IMG/VR virus record: IMGVR_UViG_3300047323_000320
Span: 1 to 64,000 of that record
Source of the DNA: a virus
Reading direction: 5' to 3' (one strand)
DNA: 64,000 nucleotides
The notes under the pieces were generated by a model. That model worked only from the letters and a program-made list of their open reading frames with translations. It ran no database searches and was not told the DNA's origin. A program made the position numbers and the translations under genes. This document shows positions 31,835 through 43,214 of the stretch, piece after piece (within the stretch, counting starts at the first letter, position 1; the number at the start of each line of letters is the position of its first letter).

Positions 31835-34800
31835 ATGGCGGACAACTACTGGAACCAGTTCGACAAGCCCGCTTCGCCTGGCGCGGCGGGCGGTGGATCG
31901 GGCGCCGACTTTTGGGACCAGTTTGACGGTCCCGACCGGGGCCTCACGGGCGACGTGAAGGCCGGCCTTGCGCATACCGGCGTGAGCCTGCGCAACATGG
32001 CAGGCGGCGCCGAGAAATTCGTCGGTCGTGCGGCCGACGCCGCCGGCGATGCGTTCAACTCGGACACGTTGCACGGCATCGGCTCGCACCTGATGCAGTC
32101 AGGCAGCGACATGCAGAACGCGGCGGCCGCCAACGAAAACGGCAGCAACACGCTGGGCTTTGAAGGCCAGAACAGCACGCTTCGCCGCAACGCCTATGGC
32201 GTGGCGGACATGGGCGGCCAGATGGCCGTGGTAGGCGGTACGGGCGCGCTCGCGGGCGCGGCCGCTGGCGCCATGTTCGGCGGTGTGGGCGCAATCCCTG
32301 GCGCGATCCTCGGCTGGGGTATCGCCAACATTGCCGCGCTGCCGGCGATGCTGGGTCTCTCGCAGGCGTCGAACACGGCCGACAAGGTGGAAGCGAAGGA
32401 GCTGGCTGACGGCAAGAGCGCGAGCGAAGCGAAGCACGATGCGCTGGCCGCCGGCGCAATGACGGGCGGTGAGACCGCGCTGGGCGCGGCCGCAATCGGC
32501 GCGCTGGGTCCGGTTGCGAAGCTCGTGGGCCGTGCCGCCACGGGCGCCGTGGTGGAAACTGCACTGCGCGCGACGGCGAAAGACGTGGCGCTCGATACGG
32601 CCAAGGCGACCGCGCTGGGTTCGGCGGCCAACGTCGGACAGACGGCCGCGATCGAAGGCACTGAACAGGCGTACGGCGTGGGCGAAGGCCCGACCGCGCA
32701 AGGTCTCATCGACGCGGGTATCCAGGGCGCGGCAATCACGGGTCTCAGCCACGCACCGGGCGCCGCGCTGCGCGCGTCCAGCGCCGGGAAATATACCGGC
32801 CCCTTGCTGGACCCGCAGGCAGACCCCGAAGCGCGACAGAAAGCGGCGCTGGGCGCAATGGCCGTGATTGCCTCGCGCGATCCGGCACTCGCCAAAGACT
32901 TCGGCCTGTACGCGCAGGACCGCATCGCCAAGGGTTTGCCCATTGATCTTGGCGGGTCAGAAACCGTTGAGAATGCAGACGGCAAAACCACGGTCAAACG
33001 CGGCGACGACATTTACCGGGCCTTTGCACGCCAGCAGGAACAGGCGCAGGCCGACGCCGACACCGGCGCGACCCGTACGACGCAGGACGTGTCGCCGACG
33101 TTCGTGCCGACTGGCGACGAGCTGGCGGCCGCCAAGGGTCCGATCCAGGACAACGGCATTCCCGCTGCCCAGGGCCGCGACCATCCCGACATCGTGACGC
33201 CGGACGGTCTCCCGACTGCTGCAAGTGGTACGCCGTCGTGGATGACGGCCGCCGCGAATCCGACGCTGCGCACGCCGGAACCGGAACCCGTGCCGCAATC
33301 GGCCCCGCCGTCGATTACCGACACCATCGGCACGATCATGCACGCGGGCTCGATTGATGAGGCCGTGGCGGGCGCCGAACAGGCGATTGGCGGCAGCGCG
33401 GCGGATATGGTCCATCGGGTCAACGCGATCGGCGAAGCGGCCGGCGTCGTCACGCCCGAGGGCGCCGAAGCGACGCCGAGCGCGGATAACCTGGCGACTG
33501 ATCGCGCGTTTTTCGCGGACCAGGCGGACGCCGCGCAGCGCGACATGCGCCAGCAGGCATTCGACCAGGCACAGGCACAACCGACGCCGGCCGTTCCGGC
33601 GGATGCGTTCGCCGCGCGTGAGGCGCAAGCACGGGCCGAAGCGCAGGCACAGCGCGACGCCGCGCACCAGCAGATGCAGCGCGACCAGCTCGCGCAGCAG
33701 GCCGACACAGCGGGCCAGGTCTCGACCGCGACAGAAGCCGCTGCACCGCCCGCTGAAGCCCCGGCAATGTCGCGGGCCATGCAGGGCTCGCTGGACCGCG
33801 CAGCGGCCCGTATGCAAGGCGGCAAGCAGGTTTCGACGCTCGACCTTGGTATGCTGTCGCAGCATCATCCCGACCCGGCAATCCAGCAGCAGGCCGCGAC
33901 TGCGCTGGAGCTGCGCAAGAACCGCGACATCGTGCAGCCTGTCGCAGAAGCGCCGCAAGGCGTTCGCGCAGCTGAGGCGGCCGAGCCGATCGGCGGCCGT
34001 CCTGGCGTCACGACCATCGACGCCGCCGGCGCGATGCGCCAGGGCGAACCGGGCGCGCAGTTCAGCCCCGCGCGTGGTGCCGTCGATCCGCGCGTGAAGG
34101 CCGTGCAGGACGCGGTAGACCAGCAGGCAGGTGAAGGCAAGGCCGCGCCGGCAGTCGTCCACGTCGACCCGGCGACATTGCCGGAAACACGCACGGCCGC
34201 GAACAACGGTGTAGAAGGCGCAACGACACTATCGAAGAGCGAGGCGGGCCTGTTGCAGAAGGCGGCCGGCATCTTCAATAAAAAGCTCGTGCTGTTCCGG
34301 CAGGAAGGGGGCGTGCCGCCGGATGGCATGGTCCTGAAGTCGGACCCGAAAACCATCTACATCAACGCCGACGCCGCGAGCGCGCATCACCTGGTTGTAT
34401 TCGGGCATGAGCTGGCGCATCAGATGCGCACCGACGCGCCCAAGCTCTTCGACGCGATGCGCAAGTCTGTGCTGAAGGAGGCCGGCAAGGGCGCGCAAAG
34501 CGAGTTCATGCGGTACTACACGGGCAAGGACATGACGCCCGAGCAGATCAAGGCCGCGCTGGCAGACAAGCCCACGGCTGACCGCATGACCGAAGAGTTT
34601 GTGTCGGACCTCGTGGGCAACCGCTTCAGCGAGTACCGTACGTGGCAGCAGATTTTTGCGAACGCAGGCAAGGAAAATCGCGGGCTCGTGTATCGCATCG
34701 CCGACTACATTACGAAGTTCATTGACCATATCCTGGCCAATACTTCATTCAGGAAGTTCGCCACGGACGACATGGTGAACAACCTGAACGGTGTGCGTCA

Positions 34801-37800
34801 GTCGGTACGCCGCGCGCTGGCCGATTACTCTGCGCTGCAGGGCGACAAGGCGATGGCGCACGAAGCCGAGCAGCTGCGCGCACGACAGGCAAACCGCACG
34901 GAAGCGACCGAGCCTAAAAAGCTCGTGGAGCCCGTGGCCAACGATCGTGCGTTCATCGGCAAGGCACCGAGCAAGGCCGCGCCCGCAGCTGTGCCCGAGC
35001 GCGCCGCGCCGGCGGTCCAGGGCTCGCGCGACATCGAGCCGGTCGAACCGCCGAAGAAGTACGGCAAGGCACCCGAAAAAACCGTTCTCGAGCGCTCCCA
35101 GGATTCTGGGAAGCCTGAAGCGCCGGCCGAAGCACCGAAGATGGCCGCGCCGGCCGCAACGCTGGACGAAGCGAAAGCCGCGGAGTCGGCGCGCCGGCAG
35201 GCCGAGATTGTGGCCGAGATTCGCGCCGAGCGGCAGGCGGCCGCCGAGAAGCGCAGCAACGTTGCCAAGGAACGCGAAACGGTAGACCCTGAACGCGATA
35301 GCCTGTGGACCGCGCTGAGCAAGCTGGGCGGACTGAACGCGGATGAAGTGAAAAGCCAGTGGGGCTATGAAGGCTCGCTGGGTAAGAGCGGCCAGCGCAA
35401 TCTGCCTGCACTGTTCGATGGTTTCCGCCGGCTCGTGACCCGCAACGGCATGAGCCTGGAGCGCGCGACCGAAGCGCTGCACGAGCTGGGCTACCTGAAG
35501 GGCGAGGACCAGCACGAGCTGGAGCAGCGTTTCCGGGAAGCCGAGGGCGGCGACCATCATTACACCGATGCTGGGTACGCTAACCAGCATGCGGCCGAAG
35601 AGGCGCAGCGTTATGCTGAGCGCAATCTGACGCAGCAGGACATCGCGGAATCGGGCTATCATGAACAGCCAGAAGAAGCGCAGGCCGCAATCCAGGAGTA
35701 TTTCAATGAACCGCAGGTTGACACCGCCGCCGATGAAGCCGAAGCCGGCCGCCAGCGCGACGCCGACGAAGCCAGCGCCGAGCGCGAGCGAGTCGAACGG
35801 GAAACCGACGCCTACCTCCTTGAGCAGTACAGCCGCCGAGCCAGGGAGCAAGGCGAAGGCGTTCATCGCGAAACTGGAAGCGTCGAATCTGACGCCGGCC
35901 GAGAAGGCGAGCGCAACGCGGACACTCTTGAATCTCCTGCGCGCGCAGGAGAAGAATCGGGCGCGGGGCCGCACGAAGTCGACTGGCAAAACGCCGACTT
36001 CGGACTAACGCCTGAGAGCCAGGCAGAAGGTGAGGCACGCCTGGCGCGCGAAGAAGCTGCGCGCGCCGAGCAGGAAAGCGCCGGCCGCCAGGCCGATCGC
36101 AAGGCAGAAGCCGACGCGCAACGCGACGGTTTCAAACTCACCGGCAGCGACCGCGAGGCCGACGCCAACCCCGACCAGGATGCGCTCTTTTCCACCGTGC
36201 GCGGCAAGCACCTGGGCGACCTCAATGCAGCTGAGGAAGCCGCAGTGCGCAACGTCCTGAACGTCGATAACAAGCCCATCAAGGAAAAGTGGCAGGACTA
36301 CAAAAAGGGCTTGGGCAAGCGGCTTGAGCAGGGCATCGCTCACCGTTACGCCGCACTCAAGGACGTGTCGCCACTCGCGCATATGCAGGCGCGACTGGCG
36401 CGCGGCTCAGACGGCGCGCTGGAAGCACAGCTGATGTACGGCAAGGTCTTTGTCCACGACGACGGCTCCTACGATGTGAAGGTCAACGCGAAGGGCGGCT
36501 TCGCCAATGTCCTGCGCAAGCTGGGCGGCGAACACAATCGCTTCTTCCTGTGGATTGCCGCGCACCGCGCCGACGAACTGACGCAGCAGGAGAAGGAACG
36601 CCTGTTCAAGGGCGCCGACATCGAAGTGCTGAAGAACCTGGACCGGGGCCGTGAGGCGAAATTCGCCGAGGCCCTGAAAGATTACCAGGACTACAACAAG
36701 GCAATCCTCGACATCGCAAGCAAGTCCGGCCTGATTGATGAGGCCACGCGCGATGAAATGGCTTCGCGCATGTACGTGCCGTTCTATCGCGCGCTGCAGG
36801 ACCAGGAAGGCCCCGCCGGCCCGCGCAACGTGTCGGGGCTCGTGAACCAGTATTTCTCCAAGACGCTGAAGGGCGGCACCGAGAAACTGAACGACGATCT
36901 GCTGGCGAACGTCATGCAGAACTGGTCGCACCTGCTGGGGGCTTCTGCCCGCAACCGTGCCGCGCGCACGGCGATGGAAGCGGGCGAGAACCTGGGCATT
37001 GCCGAGCGGGTGAAGAGCCCGGAAGCGGCGACCAAAAACGCTATCAAGGTCATGGTCGACGGCAAGGCCGAGTTCTACGAAGTCCACGATCCGATGTTGC
37101 TGGGCGCCGTGTCGGCGATGTACGCGCAGGTTCCGAAGTGGATGAAGTCGCTATCCACGTTCAAGCACGCGCTTACGTTCGGCGTCACGTCAATGCCTGG
37201 CTTCAAGGTTCGAAACCTGATCCGCGACACAATCACGTCGATCGCCATTTCACCGGACATCAGCGCTAACCCGCTGGAGAACGTGAGGCGCGGCTGGGCG
37301 GGCACGGCGCACGACAGTCAGACGCGTGCCTCCATGCTCGCATCGGGCGGCATTATCCGCTTCGGCAACCTCGCCAAGGACGGGGACGCTGCACGCACGC
37401 ACCGTATGGTTATGGCCGGCGTGCCGCGTGACTCCATCCTGGATTCGCCTGGCCGGTTGAAGGCGTTCGCCGATACCGTGCGGGACAAGTGGGACGCCTA
37501 TGCGGAGCTGGGCGACCGTTCGGAGAACATCAACCGTGCGGCGCTGTATGAGCGGATGATCGCTGAAGGGCACAGCCACATGGAAGCGAGCTTTGCGGCC
37601 CGCGACCTGTTGGACTTCTCTGACGGCGGCACGAACCCGGTTGTGCAGTTTTTCGTCCAGTCGGTGCCGTTTTTGAACGCCCGTATCCAGGGCCTCTTCA
37701 AACTCGGCGAGGCGGCCACGAAGCCTGAGACCCGCAAGCGCTTCTATGCCATTGCTGGCACGGTCGTGATGGCGAGTCTCGCCAACCTGTTGATGTACCA

Positions 37801-38737
37801 GGACGATAAGGACTTCAAGGCCCGCGAGGATTGGGACCGCGATAACTACTGGTGGTTCAAGGTAGGCGGAGAAGCGTTCCGCATTCCGAAGCCGTTTGAG
37901 CTGGGCGCGATCGGCACGACGGCAGAGCGTATGTGGGAACTTCATTCGGACCCGTCGATGACGGGCGGGCGCTTCGCCCATGTGGTCGGCAAGATGATCG
38001 GTAGCCAGTTCAACCTGGACCCTACGCCGCAGATCGTCAAACCGCTCGCCGACGTGTATTCGAACCGGGATTCGTTCACTGAGCGCCCGATCGAAAACCA
38101 GTCCATGCAGAAGATGCAGCCGCAGGACCGTTACAACGTGAACACGTCCATGCTTGCGAGGGCGCTGGGAAGCCTTCCGGTTCCAGAGCCGCAAAAGCTG
38201 ATCGTCAACTCCACGTTTGAACGGCTCTCGCCGGTGCAGTGGGACGCGCTGCTGAAGGGTTACTTCGGCGGCATGGGTCAGTTCATCATCGACCTGTCCG
38301 ACGCCGGCGCGCGGCCGCTGACGGGGCAACCGTCCAGCGGCAAGCCGACGTTCAGCTTCGACAACGCGCTGCAGACCCTCTCCATGGGTTTCCTGAAGCC
38401 CACGGAAGGCCAGCAGACGCGCTACATGACGGACTTTTATGACCAGCTCACGAGTATCGAGCAGGCCCATAACTCATGGCGCGACGCAATCAAGACAGGC
38501 CAGCCGGACAAGGCCCGTCAGATCATGTCTGAGAACAGGCAGCTTATCAGTGCCTATTCGATGGCAGAGACCGTGAAGCGCCGCGAGTCCGCCCTGAACG
38601 TCATGGCCCGTCGCATCCAGAACAGCACTTCCATGGATGACGACACGAAGCAGGCGCGACTGCAGGCGCTCCAGGAGCAGCGCAACCAGCTCGCGCAGCG
38701 CATGGCGCAACGCCTGTCAGATCGCATCAACCAGTAG
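31835..38737 (+). CDS. Giant (2,300-residue) multidomain virion protein with HELAH metallopeptidase-like motif
   Basis: The N-terminal 100 residues are repetitive (WNQFDKP and WDQFDGP). Residues about 125-275 contain several hydrophobic Gly/Ala segments able to insert in membranes. About 400-800 is Ala/Gln coiled coil. HELAH (H858-E859, H862) gives an HExxH zinc-peptidase signature. About 1100-1450 is a charged E/R/A-rich linker. The last 850 residues are a helical globular region (KEKWQDYKKGLGKRLEQGIAHRY..., FGVTSMPGFKVRNLIRDTIT) like the C-termini of giant podovirus and DarB-like proteins. Bcep22-like phages encode an about 4,600-residue relative; this one is half that. Likely role: ejected DNA-entry protein. 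Confidence 0.75.
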   Translation: MADNYWNQFDKPASPGAAGGGSGADFWDQFDGPDRGLTGDVKAGLAHTGVSLRNMAGGAEKFVGRAADAAGDAFNSDTLHGIGSHLMQSGSDMQNAAAANENGSNTLGFEGQNSTLRRNAYGVADMGGQMAVVGGTGALAGAAAGAMFGGVGAIPGAILGWGIANIAALPAMLGLSQASNTADKVEAKELADGKSASEAKHDALAAGAMTGGETALGAAAIGALGPVAKLVGRAATGAVVETALRATAKDVALDTAKATALGSAANVGQTAAIEGTEQAYGVGEGPTAQGLIDAGIQGAAITGLSHAPGAALRASSAGKYTGPLLDPQADPEARQKAALGAMAVIASRDPALAKDFGLYAQDRIAKGLPIDLGGSETVENADGKTTVKRGDDIYRAFARQQEQAQADADTGATRTTQDVSPTFVPTGDELAAAKGPIQDNGIPAAQGRDHPDIVTPDGLPTAASGTPSWMTAAANPTLRTPEPEPVPQSAPPSITDTIGTIMHAGSIDEAVAGAEQAIGGSAADMVHRVNAIGEAAGVVTPEGAEATPSADNLATDRAFFADQADAAQRDMRQQAFDQAQAQPTPAVPADAFAAREAQARAEAQAQRDAAHQQMQRDQLAQQADTAGQVSTATEAAAPPAEAPAMSRAMQGSLDRAAARMQGGKQVSTLDLGMLSQHHPDPAIQQQAATALELRKNRDIVQPVAEAPQGVRAAEAAEPIGGRPGVTTIDAAGAMRQGEPGAQFSPARGAVDPRVKAVQDAVDQQAGEGKAAPAVVHVDPATLPETRTAANNGVEGATTLSKSEAGLLQKAAGIFNKKLVLFRQEGGVPPDGMVLKSDPKTIYINADAASAHHLVVFGHELAHQMRTDAPKLFDAMRKSVLKEAGKGAQSEFMRYYTGKDMTPEQIKAALADKPTADRMTEEFVSDLVGNRFSEYRTWQQIFANAGKENRGLVYRIADYITKFIDHILANTSFRKFATDDMVNNLNGVRQSVRRALADYSALQGDKAMAHEAEQLRARQANRTEATEPKKLVEPVANDRAFIGKAPSKAAPAAVPERAAPAVQGSRDIEPVEPPKKYGKAPEKTVLERSQDSGKPEAPAEAPKMAAPAATLDEAKAAESARRQAEIVAEIRAERQAAAEKRSNVAKERETVDPERDSLWTALSKLGGLNADEVKSQWGYEGSLGKSGQRNLPALFDGFRRLVTRNGMSLERATEALHELGYLKGEDQHELEQRFREAEGGDHHYTDAGYANQHAAEEAQRYAERNLTQQDIAESGYHEQPEEAQAAIQEYFNEPQVDTAADEAEAGRQRDADEASAERERVERETDAYLLEQYSRRAREQGEGVHRETGSVESDAGREGERNADTLESPARAGEESGAGPHEVDWQNADFGLTPESQAEGEARLAREEAARAEQESAGRQADRKAEADAQRDGFKLTGSDREADANPDQDALFSTVRGKHLGDLNAAEEAAVRNVLNVDNKPIKEKWQDYKKGLGKRLEQGIAHRYAALKDVSPLAHMQARLARGSDGALEAQLMYGKVFVHDDGSYDVKVNAKGGFANVLRKLGGEHNRFFLWIAAHRADELTQQEKERLFKGADIEVLKNLDRGREAKFAEALKDYQDYNKAILDIASKSGLIDEATRDEMASRMYVPFYRALQDQEGPAGPRNVSGLVNQYFSKTLKGGTEKLNDDLLANVMQNWSHLLGASARNRAARTAMEAGENLGIAERVKSPEAATKNAIKVMVDGKAEFYEVHDPMLLGAVSAMYAQVPKWMKSLSTFKHALTFGVTSMPGFKVRNLIRDTITSIAISPDISANPLENVRRGWAGTAHDSQTRASMLASGGIIRFGNLAKDGDAARTHRMVMAGVPRDSILDSPGRLKAFADTVRDKWDAYAELGDRSENINRAALYERMIAEGHSHMEASFAARDLLDFSDGGTNPVVQFFVQSVPFLNARIQGLFKLGEAATKPETRKRFYAIAGTVVMASLANLLMYQDDKDFKAREDWDRDNYWWFKVGGEAFRIPKPFELGAIGTTAERMWELHSDPSMTGGRFAHVVGKMIGSQFNLDPTPQIVKPLADVYSNRDSFTERPIENQSMQKMQPQDRYNVNTSMLARALGSLPVPEPQKLIVNSTFERLSPVQWDALLKGYFGGMGQFIIDLSDAGARPLTGQPSSGKPTFSFDNALQTLSMGFLKPTEGQQTRYMTDFYDQLTSIEQAHNSWRDAIKTGQPDKARQIMSENRQLISAYSMAETVKRRESALNVMARRIQNSTSMDDDTKQARLQALQEQRNQLAQRMAQRLSDRINQ
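35661..36008 (+). other. Possible overprinted ORF inside the giant gene
   Basis: A 115-codon frame opens within the charged linker of the giant gene. Its translation has a Pro/Ser/Lys-rich start but a plausible helical end (KAFIAKLEASNLTPAEKASA and TRTLLNLLRAQEKN). There is no clear ribosome site before 35661. It is listed because the host-frame sequence is low complexity here while the second frame is not. Confidence 0.2.
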
Positions 38738-38740
38738 GCT

Positions 38741-40234
<1,494 letters not shown>

Positions 40235-40250
40235 TCGAATATCTCCTGCG

Positions 40251-42347
40251 TTATTTCTGGTAGAACATTAGATCAGCCCCGTCCGCTGCAAGCGGCAGGC
40301 CAGCGAATCCCGGTTGCGGTTCACACATCAGATTTTCGACGTACACGACGCCTTCTGATTTTTTAGGGTCCTTTGCGGACGGCGCGGCCATCCAGTCGAT
40401 GTCGACTTCCAGCACGTTCTCATCGTGAACCGAAAAGACGATCGGCAGCCCCAGGCGATCCAGCTTGAGCGAGGGCCGAATCAGGATGTCCACGCCGTTC
40501 GCCTGCGTGCGGTTCTGGAAAATCTTGCCGCCGAAAGTCTTTTGCGTTTTCCATTGGTGCGTGTACTGGTCGATGCCGTCGAACACGATCGCATCGCGGC
40601 CGTACTTCTTGTCGAACTCGATGCGCGCGTTCGGATAGGCGAGCTTGCGCCCGCTCGGCAGCAGCTGGAAAAGCGTGTTGCTGCGGTACTCAAAACCATA
40701 GCGCTCACGCTGCACCACGCGCTTGTATTTGATCGACTCCATCGCATCGTCCTGCGTGCGATACCAGTTGTTCACCACGTTCGGGCTTTCCTTGCGCCAC
40801 AGCTTCACGGCCGGCACCAGCTCATGCTCCTGCATGGCGTCCTTGCCTTCGAGCGCGCCCATGTTGACAAGTGCATTGGGGCCGCCCTGGTAGCCGCAGG
40901 CCAGCTCTGTGACCTTGCCTTTGGGACGCAGCTCGGCGCGCGGGCCGCCTTTCTTAATCAGCTCGATCGGCACCTTGAACATGCGCGACGCTGAGGCTTC
41001 GTAGATGAGCCCGTGTGTCCTGAACACTTCAAGACGCCATGCTTCCTGTGCGTCCCACGCGGTCAGGCGGGCTTCAATCGCGGAGAAGTCCACGGCAATG
41101 AAACGCTTGCCGGGTGCAGGAATAAAGGCAGTCCGAATCAATTCAGACAACACCTGCAGGATAGCTTCGCCCCACAGCAGTTTCAAGGTCGCAATGTCGC
41201 CGCCCTTAACGAGCGAGCGCGCCAGCTCCAGGTCAACGATGTGATTCTGCGGAAGATTCTGGATTTGTACGATGCGCCCTGCCCAGCGCCCGGTGCGCGC
41301 GGCACCATAGAACTGTAGCAGACCACGAATGCGGCCGTCGCGGCAGACGCTGCGCTGCATCGCGCGATACTTGGTGACTGACGACTTGGCCATCAGCTGC
41401 CGCAGCTTCAGCACGCGCAGCGCGGCCGGCGACTTCACTGTGCCCAGCAGCTCTATCACGGTCTTTTTGCGCAAGTCCGTGATACGTGCTTCAACATCCA
41501 GTTCGGGGTTTATTTCGGCGTCCGCTTCGAGCTGCGCACGCTGGCGGTCCTCTTCTTCCTCGGCGTTGTTCAGCCAGTCAATCAGCTGCTTCACGCTGTT
41601 CGGGTTGCTCAGCCCCGTGACGCGTCGCGCTTCTTCGACCAGCTCGCCCTTGATGATGTCGTTGATGCGGATTGCGTTGTCGACCAGCTCCGTGTCAATC
41701 ATCACGCCGCGATCGTTGATACGTTGGTCCAGTGCCCACGCGGGCCACAGGCACGCCTGGTCATACTTCGCGAGGCGGCAGTACAGACCGCGCTCGGCTT
41801 CAACGTCGCGTTTGTTGTAGAGCTTGAATCCTTCCCACGCTTCGGGGAAGTGGTGGGGCAGATTGCGCGTGCGGTAGCCGTGTTTCTTGAGCGGTTTCTT
41901 GATCGGTACGCAGAATTTTTTAATGCCGTCCTTGCCCACGTCGCCCATTTTCTGAATGGGCATATTCAGGACTTTGGCCTGCATGGCAAGCGAACCGGGC
42001 AGACCCAGCGACATGCCCAGCACCATCGTGCAGCGCCATTGCTCGGGGTCGCAGTAGATACCGAAGTGTTTGTAGTACGCCTGGCGCTCGAACGCCGCGT
42101 TGAACGCGCGCTTGATTACCTTGGGGTCGCGCAGCGCGTCCAGGAACTCGGGCGGCACGGCCTCGCCTTGCGCGAGGTCGATGACGGTTACAGGGTCATT
42201 GTCGAACGCATATGCGAGCAGCATTATCTCTGCGTCGTCCGCGTCCCAATACTTATACAGCCCGCATTTCTTCAAATCATTGGAACTGAACGTTTCAGTA
42301 TCACTGAATAGCGTGCGTTCCTTGAACACAAACAAAGGTTGCGTCAT
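40251..42347 (-). CDS. Family-A DNA polymerase (Pol I-like) with 3'-5' exonuclease domain
   Basis: The 698-residue enzyme has an N-terminal exonuclease motif LFSDTETFS (D16, E18), a mid-protein exonuclease/thumb region, and the three polymerase motifs: A, AVDFSAIEARL (D420); B, RPKGKVTELACGYQGG; C, VFSVHDENVLEV (D642). It has no 5'-nuclease domain, as usual for phage enzymes. Start ATG 42347 (MTQPLF) follows GGATCGGGGT; a longer GTG reading exists. It would copy the phage DNA with the primase-helicase at 59.3 kb. A CTGTTTAGGAGCCCT element lies 24 bp upstream. Confidence 0.9.
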   Translation of the reverse strand: MTQPLFVFKERTLFSDTETFSSNDLKKCGLYKYWDADDAEIMLLAYAFDNDPVTVIDLAQGEAVPPEFLDALRDPKVIKRAFNAAFERQAYYKHFGIYCDPEQWRCTMVLGMSLGLPGSLAMQAKVLNMPIQKMGDVGKDGIKKFCVPIKKPLKKHGYRTRNLPHHFPEAWEGFKLYNKRDVEAERGLYCRLAKYDQACLWPAWALDQRINDRGVMIDTELVDNAIRINDIIKGELVEEARRVTGLSNPNSVKQLIDWLNNAEEEEDRQRAQLEADAEINPELDVEARITDLRKKTVIELLGTVKSPAALRVLKLRQLMAKSSVTKYRAMQRSVCRDGRIRGLLQFYGAARTGRWAGRIVQIQNLPQNHIVDLELARSLVKGGDIATLKLLWGEAILQVLSELIRTAFIPAPGKRFIAVDFSAIEARLTAWDAQEAWRLEVFRTHGLIYEASASRMFKVPIELIKKGGPRAELRPKGKVTELACGYQGGPNALVNMGALEGKDAMQEHELVPAVKLWRKESPNVVNNWYRTQDDAMESIKYKRVVQRERYGFEYRSNTLFQLLPSGRKLAYPNARIEFDKKYGRDAIVFDGIDQYTHQWKTQKTFGGKIFQNRTQANGVDILIRPSLKLDRLGLPIVFSVHDENVLEVDIDWMAAPSAKDPKKSEGVVYVENLMCEPQPGFAGLPLAADGADLMFYQK

Positions 42348-42370
42348 ACCCCGATCCCACACTGGTCCCG

Positions 42371-42391
42371 CCCGTTAGGGCTCCTAAACAG
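42371..42391 (-). promoter_or_regulatory. CTGTTTAGGA/CCCTTAACA element, copy 3 (diverged)
   Basis: On the minus strand CTGTTTAGGAGCCCTAACGG matches copies 1 and 2 through CTGTTTAGGAGCCCT and lies 24 bp before the polymerase start. A short stem (AGGCAG-cgtaa-CTGCCT) directly precedes it. Confidence 0.45.
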
Positions 42392-42395
42392 GCAG

Positions 42396-42725
42396 TTACG
42401 CTGCCTGGTTACTTTTTCTCATTGCTTCGTAGTGTTCCGTCACCAGCTCGGCGTGGCCGGCGATCGCATCGTGATACGTGGCATAGCGGCGCGTCACTTC
42501 ATCGGTGTAGTCCGCACCAATACGCGCCATCGTTTCGAAGAGAATCGGGACCCCTGGAACCTCACCCGTATCGCGGCCCAGGAAGATCGTTGAGACATAG
42601 CCCACTCCACCCAGGTCGGTCCAGCAAAGCTGGAGCCGCGCCCGGTCGTGCATGTACGCAGCGAACTCGCGGCGCGTGCGCGCACGGCGTGGCGTTTGGC
42701 CCTCTAGCACATAAGCTGACTTCAC
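42396..42725 (-). CDS. Hypothetical phage protein, paralogue of the 47.2-kb gene
   Basis: The 109-residue protein contains VSTIFLGRDTGEVPGVPILFETM and RRYATYHDAIAGHAELV, matching VSTVFLGLDHGF...LVFETM and RRYSTYDEAMRGHAEV in the gene at 47199-47720. The two are paralogues. I know this as a widespread family of uncharacterised phage proteins. It is the first gene of its operon, with no strong ribosome site. Confidence 0.7.
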   Translation of the reverse strand: MKSAYVLEGQTPRRARTRREFAAYMHDRARLQLCWTDLGGVGYVSTIFLGRDTGEVPGVPILFETMARIGADYTDEVTRRYATYHDAIAGHAELVTEHYEAMRKSNQAA

Positions 42726-43010
42726 GTAGCTATCTCTCAGACATTCCGAACTCTCCGGCTCGGATTGGCATAGTAGCTTAAGAAAAACTCAAGTGGAAAG
42801 AATTTGTAAAATTCTCCAGATGTTTTGTCAGATTTACGGGTTAACGATGGGCGTAAAAAAGCCCCGCCAAAATAGGGGCGGGGCAGAGGGGCCAAATACA
42901 CGGCGAGAGACCGCATATTCAGGTGCTTCACCGGGGGCGATGAAGCGCCGACAGTGTACCGCACGAGTGGCTGTTTATGGCTATTAAGGATATAACTAAT
43001 TGTCATATCC
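42726..43010 (-). other. Intergenic region ending the long leftward operon
   Basis: No gene. It holds a strong leftward terminator (42855-42884), an adjacent stem GGTGCTTCA...TGAAGCGCC, an inverted repeat GGATAT...ATATCC (about 42988-43010) and an AT-rich stretch before the 42725 start that could hold a promoter, although no clean -35/-10 pair is visible. Confidence 0.5.
42855..42884 (-). terminator. Leftward rho-independent terminator
   Basis: On the minus strand GCCCCGCC-ctatttt-GGCGGGGC followed by TTTTTT is an 8-bp GC stem with a T run. It ends the operon that comes from 47.7 kb. Confidence 0.9.
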
Positions 43011-43214
43011 TCAACTGGCCAGGTCTTTTCGCGCCTGTGCGGCGAGGCTTTCCAGGAACCCCGGAAGGAAGTGCATGAAGTCGTGCGTCCCTTTGGCCGC
43101 GACGCCGTGGCCGCGCTCGCCGTCGTACACGATCACGCAGATACCCTTGGCCTGAAGGCGCTCCATCAGCTCCAGTGCTTCGGGGTCGTACTTGCCAGGT
43201 CCGTTCAGTTTCAT
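43011..43214 (-). CDS. Small hypothetical protein (67 aa)
   Basis: ATG 43214 (MKLNGPGKYDPEALELMERLQAKGICVIVYDGERGHGVAA) is coupled to the previous gene as ATGA. It has a helix followed by a strand and loop, with a C-terminal helix (HFLPGFLESLAAQARKDL). No family is recognised. It is the last gene before the terminator. Confidence 0.6.
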   Translation of the reverse strand: MKLNGPGKYDPEALELMERLQAKGICVIVYDGERGHGVAAKGTHDFMHFLPGFLESLAAQARKDLAS

